A stretch of 64,000 nucleotides of DNA from assembly GCA_030373325.1 (NCBI GenBank), contig JAUCZB010000015.1, forward strand, positions 1 through 64,000, read 5' to 3'. Below the pieces are notes generated by a model. That model searched no databases. It saw nothing but the letters and a program-made list of their open reading frames with translations, and had not been told where the DNA came from. The position numbers and the translations under genes were made by a program. How positions within the stretch are numbered: the first letter of the stretch is position 1; each line of letters begins with the position of its first letter. This stretch comes from Cyanobium sp. CZS25K (GTDB lineage: Bacteria > Cyanobacteriota > Cyanobacteriia > PCC-6307 > Cyanobiaceae). Shown in pieces: positions 16,645-24,246 of the stretch.

Positions 16645-16842
16645 CGCCCCCTGCCTCCCGGTCGGGATTGCAGGGAGCAGGGCCGGGCACTGGGAAAGCT
16701 GGGGCGCGGAACTGCACGCGCCCGGCGTCGCCGGTTTGGTTCAGCAGGTGGCTGGGGAGGCGCTGCCTGCCTCGGCAACACTCCACGTCTATTCAGACCC
16801 CGCGGCAGGGGACCGCCCCCGGATGGGGACAATCCCGCTCCC

Positions 16843-16852
16843 TGGCAATAGC
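16843..16852 (+). promoter_or_regulatory. recurring upstream motif TGGCAATAGC, copy 4
   Basis: The exact ten-base core is repeated 26 nt before the start of the collagen-like gene. The 234 nt between 16645 and 16878 hold no other gene. Confidence 0.45.
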
Positions 16853-16878
16853 CGGCAGAACAGCGCTGCCTGGCTGCC

Positions 16879-18096
16879 ATGGGTTCCTGGAGTTCCACCG
16901 GTTCTATCCGCGGTCCTGAGGGGCCCGCCGGCCCGCAGGGTTCACCTGGTGTGCAGGGCCCCCAGGGGCCTGCTGGACCCCAGGGCGCTCAAGGCCCGGC
17001 CGGTTTGCAGGGACCGGAAGGTCCGGCCGGTGCCCAGGGCATCCAGGGTCCGGCCGGCATCGGCATCAACTTCAAGGGCTCGGTGGCGGCGATCGCCAAC
17101 CTGCCGGCCAACCCGGATCAGGGCGATGCCTACATCGTCCAGGCCGATGACTCGCTGCGGGTGTGGGACAGCGAGAGCAGCAGCTGGGTGGACGGCGGCT
17201 CAATCCAAGGGCCCCAGGGTCCGGCTGGTGTGGCGGGCCCAGCTGGTGCCGCTGGACCACAGGGCCCGGCCGGACCCCAAGGTCCGCAAGGCATCCAAGG
17301 CCCTGCTGGTGTCGATGGCTTGATGGGCCCCCGCGGCACCGGCTGGTTCACCGGCAGCGGTGCACCGCCCTCCACTATCCCCGGTGCCGTTGATGGCGAC
17401 CTCTACCTCGACCTGCTTACCGGCACCGTCTACCAGCTGGGGCCGATCCGGGTGGCTGACCTGCCGGCCATCGGCAGCTCCTTCCAGGGCGGCTTCTATG
17501 CCGGCCTGATCAGCCACACCGCCAATGGCGTGGCCACCCATGCCCTGATCATTTCGCCCAAGGCATCTGGCTCTGCGCTCAACCTGGCCTGGAAGACCGC
17601 CAACACCGCCTCCAGCGGCACGACGAGCGTCTTCGATGGGTGGGCGAACAGCGAGGCGATGAACAACGCCAGCCATCCGGCGGCGCAGTTCTGCCGCACG
17701 CTCAACATCGGCGGCTACGACGACTGGTATCTGCCCGCCACCCAGGAGTGGGACATCCTCTACCGCTCCTTCAAGCCGGAGGCGACGATCGCCGGCACCT
17801 ATTCGGGGGCGGGCTATGGCGCCAACCCCTATGCGGTGCCGGCGGGCGGCAACTACACCGACAGCAACCCGGCGCTGACCTCAGTGCTCGCCTTCCGCGC
17901 CAATGGCGCCGAGACGCTCAAGCACTTCGATGAGTCCTACGGCGACGATCCCTTCTTCCACTGGACCTCGACCCAGGTCGCCAGCGGCACCGCCTACCAG
18001 CGGATGACCTACCTGGGGGATCAGTTCGCCCAGAGCAAGACGAACGACTTCGCGACGCAGGTGCGGGCGATCCGCCGCATCGAGGTGCTGCCCTGA
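16879..18096 (+). CDS. collagen-like fibre protein with DUF1566/Lcl-type tip
   Basis: The 405-residue protein has Gly-X-Y collagen repeats at about residues 12-61 and 111-153, separated by a small domain ([20 protein letters not shown]). A linker [16 protein letters not shown] follows. The C-terminal 170 residues carry [20 protein letters not shown], the stretch [11 protein letters not shown] and RAIRRI, typical of DUF1566/Lcl domains related to C-type-lectin or FGE folds. Such proteins form trimeric fibres that bind host glycans. It probably serves for attachment of the particle. It is preceded by the TGGCAATAGC motif. Confidence 0.75.
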   Translation: MGSWSSTGSIRGPEGPAGPQGSPGVQGPQGPAGPQGAQGPAGLQGPEGPAGAQGIQGPAGIGINFKGSVAAIANLPANPDQGDAYIVQADDSLRVWDSESSSWVDGGSIQGPQGPAGVAGPAGAAGPQGPAGPQGPQGIQGPAGVDGLMGPRGTGWFTGSGAPPSTIPGAVDGDLYLDLLTGTVYQLGPIRVADLPAIGSSFQGGFYAGLISHTANGVATHALIISPKASGSALNLAWKTANTASSGTTSVFDGWANSEAMNNASHPAAQFCRTLNIGGYDDWYLPATQEWDILYRSFKPEATIAGTYSGAGYGANPYAVPAGGNYTDSNPALTSVLAFRANGAETLKHFDESYGDDPFFHWTSTQVASGTAYQRMTYLGDQFAQSKTNDFATQVRAIRRIEVLP

Positions 18097-18137
18097 TGCG
18101 GCGTCGACTGTGGTTCTGAGCTGATGGGGAACGGCTG

Positions 18138-18557
18138 ATGGCCAACTGGCTGCCGCGCACCCAGCTCCCCGGCCAGCAGGTGAGTGTGAGCGCCACCACC
18201 ACGCCACTGCTGCCGGGGGCCAGCGCCATGCTCGACCTGCAGGGCCTGGGGCGGCTGGGCCATGTCCTGGCCGTCAGCACCGACGCGCCGGGCTGGGTGA
18301 GCTTCTACAGCTCAGCTGCGGCCCGCGAGGCCGATGGCAGCCGCCCCAGCACTCAGGACCCGGCTCCGGGGAGCGGGGTCCTGCTCGATCTCGCTACAAC
18401 TGCCTCCGCTCTGACCATCACCGGCCCGCCAGGGGGCACTTACTTCACAACCGAAAACGCTGTGGCGGCCCCACCGCTGCGGGCGTTGGTGCGCAACACC
18501 GGCACCGCCCAGGCCGCCATCGCCGTGACCGTGACCGCGGTGGTGCTGGCGCCATGA
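18138..18557 (+). CDS. probable virion surface protein, 139 residues
   Basis: The protein is beta-rich and Ala/Thr/Ser-rich: WLPRTQLPGQQVSVSATTTP, GVLLDLATTASALTITGPPG, with a final hydrophobic strand. There are no cysteines, no signal peptide and no transmembrane helix. It is placed between fibre genes on the same strand, 10 nt before the next gene, so a small fibre or decoration component is plausible. It is not assigned to a family. Confidence 0.5.
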   Translation: MANWLPRTQLPGQQVSVSATTTPLLPGASAMLDLQGLGRLGHVLAVSTDAPGWVSFYSSAAAREADGSRPSTQDPAPGSGVLLDLATTASALTITGPPGGTYFTTENAVAAPPLRALVRNTGTAQAAIAVTVTAVVLAP

Positions 18558-18567
18558 GGACCAGCCC

Positions 18568-19464
18568 ATGAGCCGCACCCTGATCGACATCAGCCGCCTC
18601 GGCACCGACACCACCTGGCCCTCTGTGGCGGTGGAGGTGAACGGCTATCTGCAGAACTGGATCGCCGCGGCCAACGGCCAGGTGAGCCAGCACCAGCTGC
18701 GCATCGTCACGCCGCCCAATCCCGATGCCACGGCCAGCGATCCCTGCGGCTGGCGCATCGAGGCGACCCTCTCGCAGCTCACCCCTGGCGGCAATCCGGC
18801 GGAGCTGATCCTCGAGGTGTTCCTCACCGGCACCGCCTTGGTGATTCGCCCGGGCATCGGCAACACCGAGCCCTACGTGGGCGCCGACACCCAAATGGGC
18901 TGGGTGCTTCCGGCGGGGGATGTGGGCACCAGCAGCGGCACCTGGAGCACCACGCCGCTGCCCTTCAACGCGCAGGTGGCCTGGTCGCTGGCGCCAGGGG
19001 CTGAATACTTCGTCTTTGCCTACAGCCAGCACCGGTTCACCAATCGCCAGGCGATGCCGCTGCTGATCGCCCGCGACCAGGTGTCCGGAAACTGGATCCT
19101 GGCTGCCTCACCCCCCTCCACCACCTCCGATGCGCTGCGGGCGGTGAGCTGGAACGTGCGCTCCGGCCAGCCCTCCGGCTCCCGCGGCCTGCTGCGCGAT
19201 GGGCTGCTCACGGTGGTGCGGATCAGCCGGCCCGCCGAGCTGGTGATCGCCACCACCGACTGGAGCTACTACGAGGTCGCCAACGAACCGGCCCAGTTCT
19301 GGGAACCCCTGCTTCTTCCGCCTGATTTCGCGGTGGTGAATCTGAGCAGTGCGGCGATGAGCTACTTCAAGGCGCCCGATGGCAGGGAGTGGCTGGCGAT
19401 CGGGGGCCATGGCCTGCTGCTGCGCACCAAGGACGCCACCCCAACCACTGCGCCGACGCCATGA
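18568..19464 (+). CDS. probable virion/fibre protein, 298 residues
   Basis: The N-terminal RTLIDISRLGTDTTWPSVAV, GYLQNWIAAANG suggests an initial helical attachment segment. The rest is aromatic-rich and beta-type (PCGWRIEATLSQLTPGG, AELVIATTDWSYYEVANEPA, YFKAPDGREWLAIGGHGLLL). Its stop overlaps the next start (ATGA), so the next protein is translationally coupled. No enzymatic motif is seen. Location and composition suggest a tail-tip or spike component. Confidence 0.5.
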   Translation: MSRTLIDISRLGTDTTWPSVAVEVNGYLQNWIAAANGQVSQHQLRIVTPPNPDATASDPCGWRIEATLSQLTPGGNPAELILEVFLTGTALVIRPGIGNTEPYVGADTQMGWVLPAGDVGTSSGTWSTTPLPFNAQVAWSLAPGAEYFVFAYSQHRFTNRQAMPLLIARDQVSGNWILAASPPSTTSDALRAVSWNVRSGQPSGSRGLLRDGLLTVVRISRPAELVIATTDWSYYEVANEPAQFWEPLLLPPDFAVVNLSSAAMSYFKAPDGREWLAIGGHGLLLRTKDATPTTAPTP

Positions 19465-20681
19465 CCTATCAGGTGTTCTGCCAGACCTTTGCTCCTGGGA
19501 CCTGGAAGTGGACCAGCAAGGATCCGGCCGGAGTCGGCCTGCAGCTCGACGCAGCCTTCCGCGCCTTTGCCGCCGCCGTCAACGCCCTGCCGGCCAATGC
19601 CAGCACGCCCCTCTCGGTGGTCCGCTCCCACGCCGATGCCACGGCCAACCGCTGGGGATTCACCTGGCAGCTGGGCCACCCGGTGGAACCCGGCCACCTC
19701 TGGTTCCTCACCGAAAGCACCACCGCTCAGGGGGAAAGCCAATCGAGCAGCAGTGCGGTCTTCGGGAGCGCGCTGGCGAGCACCTTCACCAACAGCACCA
19801 GCAACGGCGGCTACGGCTCCTACAACAACTCCACCGGCTGGTCGACGGGCCTGGCCTACATCGACAGCACCCTCACAGGGGCCACCGCCATCGGCGCGAT
19901 CCTGCTGATCGCCCAGGACACCACCCCGGGCAAGGAGTTCTTCTGCTGGGCCCTCAAGACCCACGGCGGCAACGACGATCTCCACCGCGACAGCTGCCAT
20001 GCCCTTTACAAGAGCCCCGGAACGACGGGCTGGAACTCGATCGCCGTCTTCCCCCGCACCAGCAAGCAGTTCTTTGGGCATGTCGTGCTGCACGGCTATT
20101 CCGGCAACAGCTTTGGCGGCCTCCCCTCGGCCATCGGCGCCAGCATCTACGCCAACGGGCATCAGCTGCGCAGCGGCATCGCCCTGGGCCACTACGAATT
20201 CACACTCCAGAACCAGGGCCTCTTTGACAACCCGCCGCCGCTGATCCAGCTGCCGGCGCCGCTGTTCATCGGCTCCACCAGCATCCGTGGTGCCAGCACC
20301 CATTTCGGCAAGGTCACCCGCCCCGATGGGGTGATGCTGCAGCTGGGCCAGCGCTCCAGCGACAGGGACGTGTGGCTGTGGGTGCCAGCCGGCACCAGCC
20401 ACAACCAGGCCAGCCCCTGGAGCTCACCCCTCGCCCTGAGCCACTGGCGGGAATGCAACGAGCTGCACTTCATCAGCAGCCTGCCCCCGCAAGGCATCCA
20501 GCTGATCACCGGTTCGGCGGACTTCATCCGCCACTTCCCGCCGATGAGCGCGGTGGGTGCCCGCCAGCACCCGCAGCAGGGACCGCTGCTTTCGGGCTCT
20601 GGTGGTGGTGGCGGCGGTGGGGAAACGGGTGGCGGCCCGACGCGACCCGCAACTGGGCTGCTCTGGCCGCGGGGAGTGTGA
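19461..20681 (+). CDS. probable virion/fibre protein, 406 residues
   Basis: The ATG at 19461 overlaps the previous stop. The start YQVFCQTFAPGTWKWTSKDP leads into a long beta-type protein with Ser/Gly-rich loops (TNSTSNGGYGSYNNSTGW). It has aromatic strands, and the repeated pattern HFGKVTRPDGVMLQLGQR and CNELHFISSLPPQ. It ends in a poly-glycine stretch. It resembles the preceding gene product in style and could be its partner. It is the last gene of the structural run; 120 nt of non-coding sequence follow. Confidence 0.5.
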   Translation: MTYQVFCQTFAPGTWKWTSKDPAGVGLQLDAAFRAFAAAVNALPANASTPLSVVRSHADATANRWGFTWQLGHPVEPGHLWFLTESTTAQGESQSSSSAVFGSALASTFTNSTSNGGYGSYNNSTGWSTGLAYIDSTLTGATAIGAILLIAQDTTPGKEFFCWALKTHGGNDDLHRDSCHALYKSPGTTGWNSIAVFPRTSKQFFGHVVLHGYSGNSFGGLPSAIGASIYANGHQLRSGIALGHYEFTLQNQGLFDNPPPLIQLPAPLFIGSTSIRGASTHFGKVTRPDGVMLQLGQRSSDRDVWLWVPAGTSHNQASPWSSPLALSHWRECNELHFISSLPPQGIQLITGSADFIRHFPPMSAVGARQHPQQGPLLSGSGGGGGGGETGGGPTRPATGLLWPRGV

Positions 20682-20801
20682 GGGTGTGTTGGCCAGCCGT
20701 CAGTCCCAATCCCAACAGGCGGACAACGGAGCAGGCAGGGGGGCGCCCAGAGTTCACCGTCAGCTCTACGGTGGGACCTTCCTGCGGGGGTCCTCTTCCA
20801 C

Positions 20802-21752
20802 GTGAAACAGCACCGCCTGGTTCTGCAAGGCGGTTCAGCCGACAGGCTCCGCATCCCGATTGAGCTGCTCCGAGACATGCTCGGCGCGGTTCAGGACGGT
20901 GCGCGTCATGCCGCTCGATTTTACGTGGAAGGCCTCAGTTCCCAGGCCGGCCCAAGGCCCCGCTGGTTGGAGGCCTGCACCGCCCATCTGGTGACTGGTT
21001 TGAGCCCCGGGTCTGCCGTGCTCGATCTGGAAGCGCCCTTGCTGCAGGAAGTGGCCCCTGAGCAATTCGGCGGACAGCAGCAGCAAGACCTGTTCGGAGA
21101 AGCCAACGAGCCGATCGGGCCTTGTGGCAGCGCTATCGACCTGTTCGTCAGGGTGCTCCATCAAGTGAAGGCTGGCAATGCTGCAGCCGTGCATGCCGAC
21201 CGGGCCCTGCTGGAGAGTTGCTTGCGTTTGGCGCGCCTCCCGAGGGGAGACTTCAACGGTGTGGTCTTGTGCGACCTTGAAGATGATCGCCAAAGCGTTG
21301 AGCTCTCACCTGCTGATGTGCCCCGGCTGGAAGCTCTGATCCAGGACACGCCACTGCCCCAGGCTGTTCGCTTCACCTGTCTGCTGGACACCATTTCTGG
21401 GAGCCGCCAAACAGTGCTCCTCAGGGCCGAGAGCGGTGAAACCATGCCGGCGCGATTAGGACCAAGCGTTGATCCTGAACAGTTGCGCACCCTCTGGAAC
21501 GAGCGCGTGCTGGTCACAGGCACCGCCCACTATCGACCCTCGGGGTCGATCCAACAAATCGCTGTGGATAGTCTTCATCGCGCTGAACCCCGCGATGAGC
21601 TGTTTGCGCACATCCCATTTCCACCAAGTCGCCAGCCTGTCTTTCGCAGCCTGCCTCATGATCAGCACAGTGGTGTGGCTTCGTTCGTTGGGACGTGGCC
21701 GGGTGACGAAAGTGATGCGGAGCTGATTGAGGCTCTGCAGGCGATTCGATGA
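20802..21752 (+). CDS. large putative antitoxin partner of a PIN toxin, 316 residues
   Basis: A GTG start gives KQHRLVLQGGSADRLRIPIE, LLRDMLGAVQDGARHA, then LSPGSAVLDLEAPLL, an internal helical region, and a closing beta region (VLVTGTAHYRPSGSIQQIAV). I do not recognise a named domain. I have the impression that long proteins with this LxGxSxxxGRIPxxxLxxLLxxxQ opening precede PIN toxins in other genomes. The stop overlaps the PIN start by ATGA, so the two are coupled. At 316 residues it is far larger than the usual 70-100-residue VapB antitoxin. A regulator or activity-gating partner is inferred. Confidence 0.6.
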   Translation: MKQHRLVLQGGSADRLRIPIELLRDMLGAVQDGARHAARFYVEGLSSQAGPRPRWLEACTAHLVTGLSPGSAVLDLEAPLLQEVAPEQFGGQQQQDLFGEANEPIGPCGSAIDLFVRVLHQVKAGNAAAVHADRALLESCLRLARLPRGDFNGVVLCDLEDDRQSVELSPADVPRLEALIQDTPLPQAVRFTCLLDTISGSRQTVLLRAESGETMPARLGPSVDPEQLRTLWNERVLVTGTAHYRPSGSIQQIAVDSLHRAEPRDELFAHIPFPPSRQPVFRSLPHDQHSGVASFVGTWPGDESDAELIEALQAIR

Positions 21753-22234
21753 GCCAAGGCTCACTGGTAGCGGCGAACCAGTTGTTCCTACTCGATACCA
21801 GTGTGATCATTCACCTGGTACGTGGCATTGAAGTTTGCCAACGGATTCTCCGTTTGTACGACCTGATCCACTGCCAACCACGACCGCTGGTCAGTGTTGT
21901 CAGCTTGGCTGAGGTTCGCGTCCTTGCAGAGGTGAACCACTGGGGGGAGCGGAAACGCCAAGCATTGGAGCGAACACTCCAGAGCCTGGTGGTTGTTGAC
22001 ATCCATCATCCGCTGGTGATCGATGCTTACGTGCGCATTGATCTCCACGCCCGCCAACACCCCAAGGGTGCTCGGCATATGGGCAAGAACGATCTTTGGA
22101 TTGCAGCCTGCGCAGCTGCAGCTGATGCCTTCCTTCTCTCCACGGATGACGACTTCGAGCATTTGATTCCGGATCAGGTTCGTGGTGATGTGATTCCGGT
22201 TGATCCACCTTCAGCTCCAGACGAACCTGGATGA
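21749..22234 (+). CDS. PIN-domain (VapC-like) ribonuclease toxin
   Basis: The 161-residue protein has the PIN acidic set in order: Asp16 in FLLDTSVIIHLV, Glu55 in VSVVSLAEVRV, Asp115 in GKNDLWIAACA and an Asp cluster at 133-135 in STDDDFEHL. These residues coordinate Mg2+ or Mn2+ for RNA cleavage in VapC toxins, often on tRNA or rRNA loops. It is co-translated with the large partner upstream. The first ten residues precede the first strand and may be an extension; no better start is visible. The target is unknown. Confidence 0.88.
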   Translation: MSQGSLVAANQLFLLDTSVIIHLVRGIEVCQRILRLYDLIHCQPRPLVSVVSLAEVRVLAEVNHWGERKRQALERTLQSLVVVDIHHPLVIDAYVRIDLHARQHPKGARHMGKNDLWIAACAAAADAFLLSTDDDFEHLIPDQVRGDVIPVDPPSAPDEPG

Positions 22235-22259
22235 AGGGGGCCGCAGCCCCCAAAGAGCA

Positions 22260-22574
22260 TCAGGCCAGTGCCAGCTCAATCTCCGCTGAGCGCTGGGCCT
22301 GCAGAAGCGCCACCTCGGCCTCCTGCTGGGCCTGGATCTTGCCATCGAGCTCATCGATACGCGCCAGGCACTGCTGAATAGCCGGGATCACTTGCTCTTC
22401 CAGGATCGTGATCTCCTCTTCTCCATAGGGCTGCTCGATCCAGGTGCGGCGCAGCGGCAGCCCCCGCCGCAGCTGCAGGATCCTCTCGATCGCTTTGAGG
22501 CTGGAATCGAGCAGCAGGAACGGATCCTCTTCTGGCCGGCAGAAGGGAGAAACCGCAGCAGAGCGAAAGGCCAT
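22260..22574 (-). CDS. short coiled-coil protein with PYGEEEIT module
   Basis: From the ATG at 22574 the 104-residue protein holds FLLLDSSLKAIERILQLRRG, then EQPYGEEEITILEEQVIPAI and QQCLARIDELDGKIQAQQEA. The last 65 residues clearly match the C-terminal end of the primase-like protein at 29737-30555 (NPYGEEEITLLEEEVLPAIQ, QCLQRVD). So this is either a stand-alone copy of that module or the remnant of a second, truncated primase-like gene. The 140 nt upstream contain G/C-rich near repeats (caagccccacaggggcaagcccca), which also make longer frames unreliable. Confidence 0.5.
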   Translation of the reverse strand: MAFRSAAVSPFCRPEEDPFLLLDSSLKAIERILQLRRGLPLRRTWIEQPYGEEEITILEEQVIPAIQQCLARIDELDGKIQAQQEAEVALLQAQRSAEIELALA

Positions 22575-22715
22575 GGAATCGGCGCCGAGAGCGGCGCAGC
22601 GACGGGACCGATCCCAGCCGGGGCCTGACGCAGGAAGGCCCCAGACTGGAGAGGCCCGGAGCAAGACCCAGGGGGTCAAGCCCCACAGGGGCAAGCCCCA
22701 TCGGGCCCTGCCCGC

Positions 22716-23432
22716 TCAGCTGCAGTGAGCCGCTGCCGCCGCCGCGCGGGCGCCATGGGCCGGGAAGGTAACCACGAACCCCCGCTCGGCCTGGGCGCAG
22801 AGGGGAAGGCCAAAACGGCCGCCGCAGCTGATGCACTGCACCTTGCGGCCGCTGCGGCTGGCGGGGCAAGCCACGAACCGCACGCCCTCATGCCGGAACA
22901 CCGCCGGCGCATCGGGCGGCACCACGCAGACCGCCGGGATGCCCTGCCGCACCAACGCCGCCGCCGTGGAGCGGGACTCGGTGGAGGCATTGACCACCAG
23001 CCCCTTGGTGGCCGCCAACCGCAGGGTGGCCTGATTGGCGGGGGCCATCGGGAAGTGGGTGTAGGACCAGGCCGCCCGCAGGTGCCTGGTGGCCTTGGCC
23101 AGCCGGAGCAGCAGGGCCTGATCGATGCGCAGCGGATCAGCCGGATCGGGCCACTGATCACCGGCGACGCAGTGCCGGAACATCACCCCGGCAGGCAGAG
23201 CCGCCACCTGCCGGATGAAGGCCGCTGCATTGGCGCCGACCTGCCCCCGGCTGAGCCGATCCCAGTGGAGCCGGGTGTGGAAGCCCGCCTCGGCATAGCA
23301 GCCCTGATCGCCAGCCAATGGGCAGCTGGACGGGCAGGTGAGGCGGCTGGTGCTGGAGACCGCGATCAGCCCGGTTTTGCCATTGCTGCTGGGGAAGCTG
23401 AGGGCAGCGCGATGGGACTCGGCAGGGGCCAC
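22716..23432 (-). CDS. Cys-rich mobile-element protein, DUF7227-like
   Basis: The 238-residue protein starts at a GTG. It begins with FPSSNGKTGLIAVSSTSRLT, then CPSSCPLAGDQGCYAEAGFH, a pattern I associate with phage and plasmid proteins of unknown function (DUF7227, from memory). A second cysteine pair, CISCGGRFGLPLC, lies near the C-terminus and could bind a metal. Conserved-looking aromatic/acidic patches (FRHCVAGDQWPDPADPLRID, YTHFPM) are present. No catalytic motif is clear. Its neighbour is another mobile-element family (DUF4326-like), which supports element cargo. Confidence 0.6.
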   Translation of the reverse strand: MAPAESHRAALSFPSSNGKTGLIAVSSTSRLTCPSSCPLAGDQGCYAEAGFHTRLHWDRLSRGQVGANAAAFIRQVAALPAGVMFRHCVAGDQWPDPADPLRIDQALLLRLAKATRHLRAAWSYTHFPMAPANQATLRLAATKGLVVNASTESRSTAAALVRQGIPAVCVVPPDAPAVFRHEGVRFVACPASRSGRKVQCISCGGRFGLPLCAQAERGFVVTFPAHGARAAAAAAHCS

Positions 23433-23563
23433 GGCTGAGGGGACGCAGGATCCCGCCCCTCACCGCGCCGCCCGTCAAGGGCCAGCCACCACCAGAAGGC
23501 ACCGCGCTGCGGTGGCCGACGACCAGCCGGCTGGCTGGTGAAACCCTTGACCAGGCGCCGACC

Positions 23564-23764
23564 ATGGGACGGTCTGCGGCATCACCCCTTCCGGCATCAG
23601 GGAGTTCGTCGACCCCCTGGCTGTCGGCTGCTGACCGTTGCCTGCTGCCGGTCTGGATCGGCGTTTCGGCGGGTGTTGCCGGCCTGGGTGCTGCCTTCCA
23701 GATCGGTCGTGAGCAGCGCAAGATCGATCGCCCGCGCCAGCTGTTGCTGGAGCTACCCACTTAG
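23564..23764 (+). CDS. possible small membrane protein, 66 residues
   Basis: The frame contains a hydrophobic segment LLPVWIGVSAGVAGLGAAFQ followed by a charged tail (IGREQRKIDRPRQLLLELP), like a single-pass membrane protein. Its first 30 residues look less convincing, and the region has high GC with open frames elsewhere. It is the only candidate in the 320 nt between the DUF7227-like and DUF4326-like genes. Confidence 0.3.
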   Translation: MGRSAASPLPASGSSSTPWLSAADRCLLPVWIGVSAGVAGLGAAFQIGREQRKIDRPRQLLLELPT

Positions 23765-24123
23765 CGCTGCCTTCCACAGCAATGCGGAGCGAATCACCTG
23801 CGCGTGGCAGGCCAGCGGGTGGCACCAGCACTGCAGCGGCAGGGGCCGGCCGCGGGCCTGCTCCAGCAACTCCTCCAGTGCCCTGCGCTGGGGGGAATCA
23901 GCCTGCTGCTGCTGAAGCTGCTGCCATCACGGCCGATCTGGGTGGGATTGCCCAGCACGGAAGGGCGACCCACATACACCCGCCGCTCAGCACCAGGGCC
24001 CGGCAGTGGATCGCTTAGCAGCGCTTTGCGCGCGGTTCTGCTGGCTTTGGTGATGCGGATCTGTGCACGGCTGCACCGGGGGAACTGCCGCTCCCATTGC
24101 CGCAGCGCCGCGCAGGCGACCAT
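23753..24123 (-). pseudogene. DUF4326-like protein, frameshifted
   Basis: The ATG at 24123 leads to RRVYVGRPSVLGNPTQIGRD, the characteristic start of DUF4326 proteins. From about 23920 the homology moves to another frame, ADSPQRRALEELLEQARGRP and then LPLQCWCHPLACHAQVIRSA, the family's Cys/His end, finishing at 23753. One single-base shift separates the two halves. DUF4326 proteins occur in phages and mobile elements; their function is unknown to me. Whether the shift is real decay, a sequence error or a programmed slip at the CAG-rich run (GGCAGCAGCTTCAGCAGCAGC) cannot be decided here. Confidence 0.6.
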
Positions 24124-24246
24124 TGGACGGCCAGCCTCCGGGCCCGTGCATCCGCAAACCAACCAGCCGGGCGGAGCCAGCGCAACCCAGGGAGTGATCC
24201 ACAGCCGGGCATCCGTTGTGGCTGTTTGCGTCAGCGGTTCTGGTGG

